Assembly (NCBI GenBank): GCA_040510195.1
Contig: JBEVJK010000054.1
Coordinates: 1-44,098, forward strand
Origin: JBEVJK01 sp040510195
GTDB taxonomy: Bacteria; Pseudomonadota; Alphaproteobacteria; Rhizobiales; Rhizobiaceae
Reading direction: 5' to 3'
DNA: 44,098 nucleotides
The notes below the pieces were generated by a model. The model was not told the DNA's origin, made no database searches, and saw only the letters and a program-made list of their open reading frames with translations. Below are positions 1 through 7,628 of this stretch, piece by piece (position 1 is the stretch's first letter; the number at the start of each line of letters is the position of its first letter). A program made the position numbers and the translations under genes.

Positions 1-1102
1 CGGACTCGACCGTGTCGACGCAGACCTTCTCGAGCGTGTGCGCGAAGCGCTCGACCTCGGGGGTGGAGTCGAAGCGCGCGCGGTAGGAGAGCCCGCGGCT
101 CCACGCGAAGATCGAGGCGATCGCGTTGGTCGAGGTCTCGCGGCCCTTCTGGTGCTCGCGGTAGTGGCGCGTCACCGTGCCGTGCGCGGCCTCGGCCTCG
201 ATCGTGCCGCCGTCGGGCGTCATCAGCACCGACGTCATCAGGCCGAGCGAGCCGTAGCCCTGCGCGACGGTGTCCGACTGCACGTCGCCGTCGTAGTTCT
301 TGCACGCCCACACGAAGCCGCCCGACCATTTCAGGCTCGACGCCACCATGTCGTCGATCAGCCGGTGCTCGTACCAGATCTTCTTTTCCTTGAAGCGCGC
401 CTCGAACTCGCTCTCGTAGACCTCCTGGAAGATGTCCTTGAAGCGCCCGTCATAGCTTTTCAGGATGGTGTTCTTGGTCGACAGGTAGACCGGATAGCCG
501 CGCTGCAGGCCGTAGTTCAGCGAGGCATGGGCGAAGTCGCGGATCGAATCGTCGAGATTGTACATGGCCATGGCGACGCCGGAGGACGGCGCGTCGAACA
601 CCTCGTGCTCGATCGTCTGCCCGTCCTCGCCGACGAACTTGATCGTCAGCTTGCCCTTGCCCGGGAAGCGGAAGTCGGTGGCGCGGTACTGGTCGCCATA
701 GGCGTGGCGGCCGACGATGATCGGCTTGGTCCAGCCGGGCACCAGGCGCGGCACGTTCTTGCAGATGATCGGCTCGCGGAAGATCACGCCGCCGAGGATG
801 TTGCGGATGGTGCCGTTGGGGCTCCGCCACATCTTCTTCAGCGAGAACTCCTCAACCCGCTGCTCGTCGGGCGTGATGGTGGCGCATTTGACGCCGACGC
901 CGAAGCGCTTGATTTCGTTGGCGGCGTCGATGGTGACCTGGTCGCCGGTGGCGTCGCGATGCTCGATGCCGAGGTCGTAATAGCGAAGGTCGATGTCGAG
1001 ATAAGGGTGGATCAGCTTGTCCTTGATGAAATGCCAGATGATCCGCGTCATCTCGTCGCCGTCGAGCTCGACGACGGGATTCTTGACCTTGATCTTCGCC
1101 AT
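1..1102 (-). CDS. icd: NADP-dependent isocitrate dehydrogenase, 3' end cut by window edge
   Basis: Oxidatively decarboxylates isocitrate to 2-oxoglutarate in the TCA cycle, reducing NADP+; cytosolic. The reverse strand from the ATG at 1102 reads without a stop to base 1, giving 367 of roughly 400 expected residues, so only the C-terminal tip is missing. The N-terminus MAKIKVKNPVVELDGDEMTR and the isocitrate-binding segment SPNGTIR (residues 94-100) are typical of the eukaryote-like homodimeric NADP-IDH used by Rhizobiales. Divergent from trmJ across 122 nt that hold a candidate promoter. Identification is very secure; the 3' end cannot be seen. Confidence 0.95.
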   Translation of the reverse strand, partial: MAKIKVKNPVVELDGDEMTRIIWHFIKDKLIHPYLDIDLRYYDLGIEHRDATGDQVTIDAANEIKRFGVGVKCATITPDEQRVEEFSLKKMWRSPNGTIRNILGGVIFREPIICKNVPRLVPGWTKPIIVGRHAYGDQYRATDFRFPGKGKLTIKFVGEDGQTIEHEVFDAPSSGVAMAMYNLDDSIRDFAHASLNYGLQRGYPVYLSTKNTILKSYDGRFKDIFQEVYESEFEARFKEKKIWYEHRLIDDMVASSLKWSGGFVWACKNYDGDVQSDTVAQGYGSLGLMTSVLMTPDGGTIEAEAAHGTVTRHYREHQKGRETSTNAIASIFAWSRGLSYRARFDSTPEVERFAHTLEKVCVDTVES

Positions 1103-1169
1103 GGAACCTGCCTTGTTCTGGCGGCGCGGGCCTTCGCCGCGCCGGCGTGTTTCAACCGGGGTGCGGCCC

Positions 1170-1197
1170 GTATAGCATCGCGTCGGGTGAGCGCAAA
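1170..1197 (-). promoter_or_regulatory. candidate sigma-70 promoter for icd
   Basis: Read on the minus strand, TTTGCG (1197-1192) and CTATAC (1175-1170) are separated by 16 nt. The -10 is close to the rhizobial CTATAT-type hexamer; the -35 is weak. The predicted leader of about 60 nt contains a GC-rich hairpin, GGCGCGG/CCGCGCC, at 1123-1143. Inferred from sequence only. Confidence 0.4.
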
Positions 1198-1224
1198 TGG
1201 TCTGACGGGCCGGAGAGACTGCCG

Positions 1225-2055
1225 ATGCCAGGCACAATGGAAGCGCCGGGCGCGACGCCGGCCATCATCCTCGTCGAGCCGCAGCTCGGCGAGAACATCG
1301 GCATGGTGGCGCGCGCCATGGCCAATTTCGGCCTCGCCGAGCTTCGCCTGGTCAATCCCCGCGACGGCTGGCCGAGCGACAAGGCGCGCGCCGCGGCGAG
1401 CAAGGCCGACCACGTGATCGATCGGGCACGGCTGTTCGGCACCCTCGGCGAGGCGATCGCCGACCTGTCCTTCCTGTTTGCCACGACGGCGCGCGAGCGT
1501 GACGGCTTCAAGCCGGTGTGCGCCCCCGTCGAGGCGGCGCGCATCCTGCGGGCTCGCGCGCTGGCCGGCCAGCCGACCGGCATCCTCTTCGGCCGCGAAC
1601 GCTTCGGCCTCGACAATGAGGAGGTGAGCCGCGCCGACGAGATCGTCACCTTTCCCGTCGACCCCGGCTTCGCATCCCTGAACATCGCCCAGGCGGTGCT
1701 GCTGATGGCCTATGAATGGCGCAAGTCGGGGCTGGAGGCCGAGACCGACACGGCCTTTGCCGGCCCCGCCATGCCCCCGGCCTCGAAGGCCGAGCTCGCC
1801 GGCCTGTTCGACCATCTGGAGGAGGCGCTTCAGGCGCGGGGCTATTTCCGCCCGCCCTCGAAAAAGCCCAGGATGGTCGACAATCTGCGCAGCGTCCTCA
1901 CTCGGCCGGGCTTTGCGGCCTCGGAGATCAAGGTGCTGCGCGGCGTGGTCGCCTCGCTCGACTATTTCTCGCCGGCCGAGCCGCGTGGCGCCGGCTATCC
2001 CGAACGCAAGGCGGCGGCCGACCGCAAGGCGGACAGGCAGGCGAAGGCGAAATGA
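1225..2055 (+). CDS. trmJ: TrmJ-type tRNA 2'-O-methyltransferase (SPOUT/SpoU family)
   Basis: Methylates the 2'-OH of the nucleotide at tRNA position 32, using SAM. The 276-aa product has the SPOUT layout: motif 1 near the N-terminus (VEPQLGENIGMVARAMANFG), motif 2 (ILFGRERFGLDNEEV) in the middle and motif 3 (FASLNIAQAVLLMAYEW) before a helical C-terminal tail. The ATG at 1225 is chosen because GGAGAG lies 7 nt upstream; the longer reading frame starting at 1147 has no such site. Its stop overlaps the murI start (ATGA at 2052-2055), so the two are probably translationally coupled. Exact target nucleotide is inferred from family. Confidence 0.9.
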   Translation: MPGTMEAPGATPAIILVEPQLGENIGMVARAMANFGLAELRLVNPRDGWPSDKARAAASKADHVIDRARLFGTLGEAIADLSFLFATTARERDGFKPVCAPVEAARILRARALAGQPTGILFGRERFGLDNEEVSRADEIVTFPVDPGFASLNIAQAVLLMAYEWRKSGLEAETDTAFAGPAMPPASKAELAGLFDHLEEALQARGYFRPPSKKPRMVDNLRSVLTRPGFAASEIKVLRGVVASLDYFSPAEPRGAGYPERKAAADRKADRQAKAK

Positions 2056-2849
2056 CCGAGCGGCCCATCCTGATGTTCGACAGCGGAATCGGCGGGCTGA
2101 CCGTGCTGCGCGAGGCGCGCGTGCTGATGCCGGAGCGGCGCTTCGTCTATGTGGCCGACGACGCCGCTTTCCCGTATGGCGACTGGGAGGAGGAGGCGCT
2201 CAGGGCGCGCCTCATCGAAACGTTCGGCGGCCTCATCAGGGAGCACCGGCCCGAGATCGCGGTGATCCCCTGCAACACCGCTTCCACGCTGGCGCTTGGC
2301 GACCTGCGACAAGCCTATCCGGATACGCCCTTCGTCGGCACCGTGCCGGCGATCAAGCCGGCGGCCGAGCGCACGCGCTCGGGGCTGGTTTCCGTGCTGG
2401 CGACGCCGGGCACGGTGAAGCGGGCCTACACGCGCGACCTGATCCAGTCTTTTGCCCGGCAATGCCATGTCCGCCTGGTCGGCAGCGCGACGCTCGCCCG
2501 CATGGCCGAGGCTTATATCCGCGGCGAGCCGCTGGATGAGCGGTTGGTCGCCGCCGAGATCGCGCCCTGCTTCGTCGAACGTGAAGGAAGGCGCACCGAC
2601 ATCGTCGTGCTCGCCTGCACGCACTACCCCTTCCTGGCCAACCTCTTCCGGCGCCTGGCACCGTGGCCGGTCGACTGGCTCGACCCGGCCGAGGCGATCG
2701 CCCGCCGCGCCCAGGCGCTGGCCGCCAGTCCGGCCGCTGGCCCGGCGGCGCCGCATGGCGCGGACGTCGCGATCTTCACCTCGGGGCGGCCCGACTTCGC
2801 CACTGCCCGCCTTATGCAGGGCTTTGGCCTGACGCTTTCGGGCGGCTGA
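2052..2849 (+). CDS. murI: glutamate racemase
   Basis: Interconverts L- and D-glutamate to supply D-Glu for peptidoglycan; cytosolic, cofactor-independent. The 265-aa protein has the expected catalytic set: D10-S11 in FDSGIGGLTVL, C74 in IPCNTAS and C189-T-H191 in LACTHYPF, the two cysteines being the acid/base pair. Starts inside the last codons of trmJ (4-nt ATGA overlap), as in other Rhizobiales. Length and motifs fit the family; nothing is odd except a slightly extended Ala/Pro-rich stretch near residues 230-245. Confidence 0.95.
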   Translation: MTERPILMFDSGIGGLTVLREARVLMPERRFVYVADDAAFPYGDWEEEALRARLIETFGGLIREHRPEIAVIPCNTASTLALGDLRQAYPDTPFVGTVPAIKPAAERTRSGLVSVLATPGTVKRAYTRDLIQSFARQCHVRLVGSATLARMAEAYIRGEPLDERLVAAEIAPCFVEREGRRTDIVVLACTHYPFLANLFRRLAPWPVDWLDPAEAIARRAQALAASPAAGPAAPHGADVAIFTSGRPDFATARLMQGFGLTLSGG

Positions 2850-2874
2850 GGAACTCGGCTCCTGCCTGAGCGTT
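2850..2874 (+). promoter_or_regulatory. EcfG-type general stress response promoter
   Basis: GGAAC (2850-2854), 16 nt, then CGTT (2871-2874) exactly matches the GGAAC-N16/17-CGTT consensus recognised by the alphaproteobacterial general stress sigma factor EcfG (under PhyR/NepR control). The -35 begins on the base right after the murI stop codon. It would start transcription around 2880, leaving a leader of about 25 nt with an AGGAG site before the DUF3008 gene. The -10 is also one arm of a perfect inverted repeat (CGTTTCCG-GT-CGGAAACG, 2871-2888). Confidence 0.7.
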
Positions 2875-2905
2875 TCCGGTCGGAAACGGCGAAGGAGAAA
2901 AAGCC

Positions 2906-3088
2906 ATGCCGGCCAAGTCGAAAGCACAGCAGAAGGCCGCGGGCGCCGCCCTGTCGGCCAAGCGCGGCGAGACGAAGAAGAGCGACCTCAAGGGCGCATC
3001 GAAAGGCATGTACGAGTCGATGAGCGAGAAGCAGCTCGAGGATTTTGCCGAGACCAAGCGCAAGGGCCTGCCCGAGAAGAAGGGCTGA
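2906..3088 (+). CDS. small DUF3008 family protein
   Basis: A 60-aa, very Lys/Ala/Ser/Glu-rich protein beginning MPAKSKAQQKAAGAALSAKR with the conserved central MYESMSEKQLEDFAETKRKG. This is the DUF3008 family, common in Proteobacteria; its biochemical role is not known. No cysteine, no membrane segment, probably largely disordered or helical. A strong AAGGAG site at 2892-2897 supports the ATG. The EcfG-type promoter just upstream suggests induction by general stress or stationary phase, which would fit a small stress-protection protein, but that is inference. Confidence 0.85.
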   Translation: MPAKSKAQQKAAGAALSAKRGETKKSDLKGASKGMYESMSEKQLEDFAETKRKGLPEKKG

Positions 3089-3101
3089 CGCCGCACGCCG
3101 C

Positions 3102-3130
3102 TTGACAGGGCCTCGCCGACCCACTAGGTA
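3102..3130 (+). promoter_or_regulatory. sigma-70 promoter for rpsD
   Basis: A perfect TTGACA (3102-3107) is followed after 17 nt by TAGGTA (3125-3130). A perfect -35 with ideal spacing is what a highly expressed ribosomal protein gene should have. Transcription would start near 3137, producing a leader of about 170 nt. Confidence 0.6.
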
Positions 3131-3135
3131 GGCCG

Positions 3136-3164
3136 CGACGTCCGGGCAGCGATGCCCGGCGTTG
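3136..3164 (+). promoter_or_regulatory. rpsD leader hairpin with GCGA tetraloop
   Basis: CCGGGCA-GCGA-TGCCCGG (3142-3159) forms a perfect 7-bp stem closed by a GNRA tetraloop. A second stem of 5 pairs (3136-3140 with 3160-3164, one G-U) lies beneath a single bulged T at 3141. It sits at the predicted 5' end of the rpsD mRNA. S4 represses its own synthesis through mRNA structures in several bacteria, but no such element is known to me here; it may only stabilise the 5' end. Confidence 0.5.
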
Positions 3165-3306
3165 TCGTTTACGTGTCCCGTGGGTCGTTGCGCAATGCGT
3201 GCGTGGGCGGCCCTGTCAGGTCTCCGAAAGGGGCCAGAGGAGGGCGCGTTTCCTTTGCCCGGGCGCCGCATGGCGTGCGGGCGCATCGTTTTTGAAAGGG
3301 AATGCG

Positions 3307-3924
3307 ATGAGCAAGCGCGAATCCGCGAAGTACAAGATCGACCGCCGGCTGGGCGAGAACATCTGGGGCCGCCCCAAGTCGCCGGTCAACAAGCGTGAGT
3401 ACGGCCCTGGCCAGCACGGTCAGCGCCGCAAGGGCAAGATGTCGGATTTCGGCCTGCAGCTTCGCGCCAAGCAGAAGCTCAAGGGCCATTATGGCGACGT
3501 GTCGGAAAAGCAGTTCCGCCGCGTCTACGAGGAGGCCAACCGCCGCAAGGGCGACACCTCCGAAAACCTGATCGCCCTTCTGGAATCGCGTTTGGACGCC
3601 ATCGTCTACCGCGCCAAATTCGTGCCGACGATCTTCGCGGCGCGGCAGTTCGTCAATCACGGGCATGTCAAGGTGAACGGCCGCCGGGTCAACATCGGGT
3701 CCTACCGCTGCAAGCCGGGCGACGTGATCGAGGTGCAGGAAAAGTCGAAGCAGCTCGTCTCGGTGCTGGAGTCCGTGCAGCTCGCCGAGCGCGACGTGCC
3801 GGACTACATCGACGCCGATCATTCCAAGATGACTGCGACCTTCGCGCGCGTGCCCGGCCTGTCGGACGTCCCGTTCGCCGTCCAGATGGAGCCGAACCTG
3901 GTCGTCGAGTTCTACTCGCGCTGA
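3307..3924 (+). CDS. rpsD: 30S ribosomal protein S4
   Basis: Primary 16S rRNA-binding protein that nucleates 30S body assembly and helps set decoding accuracy. The 205-aa sequence starts MSKRESAKYKIDRRLGENIW, has the conserved GPGQHGQRRKGK stretch, and carries the S4 RNA-binding fold (roughly residues 95-160, with RLDAIVYRAKF and FVNHGHVKVNGRRVNI). The ATG at 3307 follows a GAAAGGGA site. It stands alone with its own promoter and a structured leader rather than in an alpha operon, the usual arrangement in Rhizobiales. Confidence 0.97.
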   Translation: MSKRESAKYKIDRRLGENIWGRPKSPVNKREYGPGQHGQRRKGKMSDFGLQLRAKQKLKGHYGDVSEKQFRRVYEEANRRKGDTSENLIALLESRLDAIVYRAKFVPTIFAARQFVNHGHVKVNGRRVNIGSYRCKPGDVIEVQEKSKQLVSVLESVQLAERDVPDYIDADHSKMTATFARVPGLSDVPFAVQMEPNLVVEFYSR

Positions 3925-4014
3925 CCGGTTCTTCCTGACCGGGCGCGGCTGGCCGGAGCCTCGGCGACCGGCCTGCCGCCCATCCACCGCTGTCGCCGGG
4001 GAGGCAAGAGGCCC

Positions 4015-5535
4015 GTGCCGCTGCAGCCGACGTCCACCTTGCAAGGCAAGACCGCGACCGGCCCGGTCGCGCTGCCGGTGGCGCTGCTCGTCGCCGCCTT
4101 CGTCGCCTTTTGGACGCTGCGCGCCGTCGTCAGCACCTACAATCTCGACACCTTCGGCGACATGGTCGAGAACTATGCCTGGGGCATCGGCTGGCAGTTC
4201 GGCTACTACAAGCATCCGCCCTTCTTCGCCTGGCTGACCGCCGCCTGGTTTTCTGTCTTCCCGCGCAACGAGGCGGCTTACTACCTGCTCTCCATGACCA
4301 GCATCGCGCTGGCGCTGCTTGCCATGTGGCGCATCGCAACGCGCTTCTTCGACCGCCCGCGCCAGCTGCTCATCCTCATCGCCGCCTTCTTCCTGCCGCC
4401 GCTGACCTTCCTGGCGCAGAACTACAACGCCACTTCGGCCATGGTGCCGCTGTGGGCACTGACATTCCTGCTTTATCTCCGCCTCTTCGAGCGCCGCTCG
4501 ACGTTCGACGCTCTTCTGCTCGGCGTCTTCGCCGGGCTGGCGATCCTGGCCAAGTACCACTCGGTGCTGCTCCTGGCGGCGCTGGCGACGCATGCGCTTT
4601 TCGATCGCGAGGCACGTCCGCTCTGGGCGACCAGGCTGCCGTTCGTCGCGCTGCTTGCCTTTGCGGCGACGGTCGGGCCGCACGCGCTGTGGATGGTCCA
4701 CACCGACTTTCTCACCGTCCGCTACGCCGCCGAGCAGGGCACCGGCAGCTGGGCCGACACCCTTGTCGATGCCGCCGAATTCTTCCCCGCCATGCTCCTC
4801 TACATGGTTCCGGCGCTGATCCCCGTGCTTCTTGCCGTACCGCGCTTTCCCCGCCGCGCCGAGCTCGGCCGCGGCTGGCAGGCGCTGACGGGCAGCATCG
4901 GCGGGCGGGCGCTGATTGCGGCAGCGCTGGTGCCCGCGGCGCTCACCTTGGTGCTTGGGCTCGTCCTCAACGCCGAGCTTTCCTCCTTGTGGTCCATCCC
5001 CTTCTTCGTCTTCATCCCGCTTCTGCTGGTAGCCCTGCTGGCGCCCGCACCTGGGCCGTTGCGGCTCGATCGGGCGCTGATCGCGCTCGCCATCTACACC
5101 GCGGCGGTGCTGTCGGCCTCGCCGCTGATCGAGCGGCGTACATTGGCTACCGCCCGCGGCGCCAGCGCGCTGCCGGTCGACCGCATCGCCGATGCCGCCC
5201 AGGACGAGTGGCACCGCGCCACCGGCCGGCGCTTCGCCATCGCGGCGGGCGATGGCATGATCGCCAACGCTGCCGCCTTCTACGCGACTGACCGCCCCTA
5301 TGCGATCCAACAGGCCTCGCTGGCGCTGACGCCCTGGGTGACGGCCGAGGACATCGCCCGCGACGGCGCGCTCTATCTCTGCAGCACCGAGAGCGACGAG
5401 GTCTGCCGTCGCCAGGCGCTTGCCCTGTTCGGCCGCATCGACCGGGAGCTCATGCTGGAGATGCCGGCGCCCGCCGGCGCGGGCGGCCCGGCGCTCCACA
5501 CCGTGCCGCTTTTCTTCCGCTTGCCCTCGGGCTGA
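4015..5535 (+). CDS. GT39/PMT-type integral membrane glycosyltransferase
   Basis: A 506-aa polytopic membrane protein of the PMT/ArnT-like GT-C superfamily, which transfers sugars from polyprenyl-phosphate donors to proteins or lipids on the periplasmic side. Seen in the sequence: a first membrane helix near residues 20-40, then a periplasmic loop with acidic residues D45 and D49 and the YKHPPF motif (65-70) typical of the family, about ten further hydrophobic helices to residue 370, and a soluble C-terminal domain. Start is GTG at 4015, with GGGGAGG about 10 nt upstream. No donor or acceptor can be assigned. Confidence 0.8.
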   Translation: MPLQPTSTLQGKTATGPVALPVALLVAAFVAFWTLRAVVSTYNLDTFGDMVENYAWGIGWQFGYYKHPPFFAWLTAAWFSVFPRNEAAYYLLSMTSIALALLAMWRIATRFFDRPRQLLILIAAFFLPPLTFLAQNYNATSAMVPLWALTFLLYLRLFERRSTFDALLLGVFAGLAILAKYHSVLLLAALATHALFDREARPLWATRLPFVALLAFAATVGPHALWMVHTDFLTVRYAAEQGTGSWADTLVDAAEFFPAMLLYMVPALIPVLLAVPRFPRRAELGRGWQALTGSIGGRALIAAALVPAALTLVLGLVLNAELSSLWSIPFFVFIPLLLVALLAPAPGPLRLDRALIALAIYTAAVLSASPLIERRTLATARGASALPVDRIADAAQDEWHRATGRRFAIAAGDGMIANAAAFYATDRPYAIQQASLALTPWVTAEDIARDGALYLCSTESDEVCRRQALALFGRIDRELMLEMPAPAGAGGPALHTVPLFFRLPSG

Positions 5536-5711
5536 CCGCCCTCGGCGGGGGCGCCGTTCACGGGAAATGTCAGGAGACGTGAAGCCACCCGCGCGTTTCG
5601 GGAGGTGTCGAGCCCGCGACTGGGGTATAGATTGCGCGAAAGACCGGAGCCGCCGTCGCTCGCCGGACGGCGGGTGCCGCTGCCTCTGTCCAGCCCCCTG
5701 GAGGTTCGGCC

Positions 5712-7130
5712 ATGACCGCAGACATCGACCTTCTCTCGCTCTTGCGTGACGTCACCGACGTCGACCCCGCCGCCATCGACGCCATCGAGACGCTGGTGGC
5801 GAAAGGGCCGGATCATCATCTTTGCCGCATCAACCCGCTCGCCTTCGCCGCCAGGAACGGCCTCGACGAGGAGCGCTCCATCGCCGCTTTCCTGCATGCC
5901 GCACAGGTCGGCATGTTCGACGTCTCGTGGAACGTGCTTTGCCCGGGCTGCGGCGGCGTGCTCGACTCCAACACCACGCTGAAAACTGTCCAGAAGGACG
6001 AATATGTCTGCTCGCTGTGCCAGGAAGGCTACGTGCCGACGCTCGACGAGATGGTGGAGGTGACCTTCACCATCAATCCGCGGGTCAGGCGGATCGCCGC
6101 CCACAGCCCGCACGACTTGCCGGTCGCCGAGTATTTCCGTCAGATCTACTGGAGCTCCGGCGTCGACCTGCCGGACGAGCTCGACTTCCAGCCGGTGATC
6201 GACACTTTCGCGCTCGACTTTGTCGAGCTGCCCGCCGGCGAGAAAGGGACGATCTCCCTCCAGCTGCCGGAGGAGTTCATCATCATCTTCGAGCCGGTGA
6301 CGCACTGCGTCCAGTTCATCCAGGTCAAGGGCGAGCCGACGCGCGAGCGGCAGAGCCTGACGCTCGCCATCGACCGCGACCACCTGCAGAACCAGACGCT
6401 CGACATGCGCCCGGGACCGCTGCGCATCGCCTTGGAGAACCGCACCGACACGCGCGTCCTGCCGACGGTCTGCGTCGCCGGCGACGCGTTGCACGGCATG
6501 CTGGGCAAACGGCGGCCCTTCCTGACGGCCAAGCGGCTGCTCACCAACCAGACCTTCCGCGACCTCTACCGCACCGACACGCTCTCCGTCGACCAGCGGC
6601 TGCAGATCACCAGCCTGACCTTCCTGTTCACCGATCTCAGCGCCTCCACCGCGCTCTACGAGCGCGTCGGCGACCTCGTCGCCTTCGACATGGTGCGAGC
6701 GCATTTCCGGGTGCTGAACGAGATCGTGGCGGCCGAGGCCGGCGCCGTGGTGAAGACGATCGGCGACGCCGTCATGGCAACGTTCCCAACGCCCGACCGG
6801 GCCATCGCCGCGGCGCTTCGGATGCGCGACGCCATGCGCGACCTCAACAGCAAGAGCGGTCGCGACGACCTTTTGCTCAAGATCGGCGTCCATGCCGGCC
6901 CTTGCATCGCCGTCACCATGAACGAACGTCAGGATTACTTCGGCCAGACCGTCAACATCGCCTCCCGCGTGCAGGATCTCGCCGACTCGCAGGCGATCTT
7001 CGTCACCGGCGCCGTCGTCAACGACAGCAAGGCCGCCGATCTGCTCCAGCAGCGGGCGCTGCGGCCTGTCTCGCACAATGCCGCACTGCGCGGCATCGAG
7101 CGCGAGGTGCCGGTCTTCACGATCCCTTAA
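5712..7130 (+). CDS. DUF5939/zinc-ribbon class III adenylate/guanylate cyclase
   Basis: Makes cyclic AMP (or cGMP) from the NTP. The 472-aa soluble protein has an N-terminal DUF5939-type region with a rubredoxin-like zinc knuckle (C77-P-G-C80 and C100-S-L-C103), then a C-terminal class III cyclase domain (about 300-470). All catalytic positions are present: metal-binding D308 (FTD) and D352 (KTIGD), substrate-specifying K348 and D408, transition-state N415 and R419 (VNIASR). The Lys/Asp pair favours ATP. GGAGG precedes the ATG. It converges on a methyltransferase gene with which it shares a TTAA stop overlap. The zinc ribbon may sense metal or redox state (inference). Confidence 0.88.
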   Translation: MTADIDLLSLLRDVTDVDPAAIDAIETLVAKGPDHHLCRINPLAFAARNGLDEERSIAAFLHAAQVGMFDVSWNVLCPGCGGVLDSNTTLKTVQKDEYVCSLCQEGYVPTLDEMVEVTFTINPRVRRIAAHSPHDLPVAEYFRQIYWSSGVDLPDELDFQPVIDTFALDFVELPAGEKGTISLQLPEEFIIIFEPVTHCVQFIQVKGEPTRERQSLTLAIDRDHLQNQTLDMRPGPLRIALENRTDTRVLPTVCVAGDALHGMLGKRRPFLTAKRLLTNQTFRDLYRTDTLSVDQRLQITSLTFLFTDLSASTALYERVGDLVAFDMVRAHFRVLNEIVAAEAGAVVKTIGDAVMATFPTPDRAIAAALRMRDAMRDLNSKSGRDDLLLKIGVHAGPCIAVTMNERQDYFGQTVNIASRVQDLADSQAIFVTGAVVNDSKAADLLQQRALRPVSHNAALRGIEREVPVFTIP

Positions 7131-7615
7131 ACAAGAGGCAGGCGCCGGTAGACGAAATATCGTTCCCTGGGCACGTGGGGCGGCAGCTTCTGCCTCGCCA
7201 GCGCAGGGTGTTCGAGCGGCAGGCCGCTCGCCACCACGCCGTGCGGGGCCAGCAGCCCGGCGACCAGGTCGGGCAGCCAGGTCAGCGTCTGCGCGTCGAC
7301 CTCCTCGTAGCCGGTGCCGATGTCGGCATGCACCAGCGCCGCGCCGATGCCGATCATCGCCGTGGCCGTCTCGCGGATGTCGCCCAGCACCAGGTCGTCG
7401 GGCTCCGGCATCGACAGGCGGTGCGCCGCAGCCACGCGGTCGAAGGCGATGATGCGGCGTCCGTGCAGCTTCTCCCGCAGATGGTCGAAGGTCCGGCCGT
7501 TGCCCAGCCCGAGCTCCAGGACAGGCCCGTCCAGCCCCTCGATCTCGGCCGTCACCGCGTTGAGCACGTTGCGCTGGGCGGTGATGCGCCGGATGAAGCT
7601 GTCCAGTCGGCTCAC
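7127..7615 (-). CDS. small class I SAM methyltransferase (Methyltransf_17-like)
   Basis: A 162-aa protein with a Rossmann-type SAM site, VLELGLGNGRTF (residues 32-43), an acidic strand end IIAFDR (55-60), and LVLGDI in place of the adenine-binding motif. It fits the short alphaproteobacterial S-adenosylmethionine methyltransferase family; the substrate is unknown. The start is GTG at 7615, 13 nt after the last permease gene of the peptide transporter operon, with no clear ribosome site, so translation may depend on coupling. Its stop shares the TTAA at 7127-7130 with the converging cyclase gene. Confidence 0.75.
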   Translation of the reverse strand: MSRLDSFIRRITAQRNVLNAVTAEIEGLDGPVLELGLGNGRTFDHLREKLHGRRIIAFDRVAAAHRLSMPEPDDLVLGDIRETATAMIGIGAALVHADIGTGYEEVDAQTLTWLPDLVAGLLAPHGVVASGLPLEHPALARQKLPPHVPRERYFVYRRLPLV

Positions 7616-7628
7616 GCGGACGCGAAGC

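Noticed and set aside
3169..5499. 776-aa open frame on the minus strand opposite rpsD and the GT39-type gene
   Set aside because: Arg/Gly/Gln-rich low-complexity translation with no recognisable domain; it is the GC-driven shadow of two well-supported genes on the other strand.
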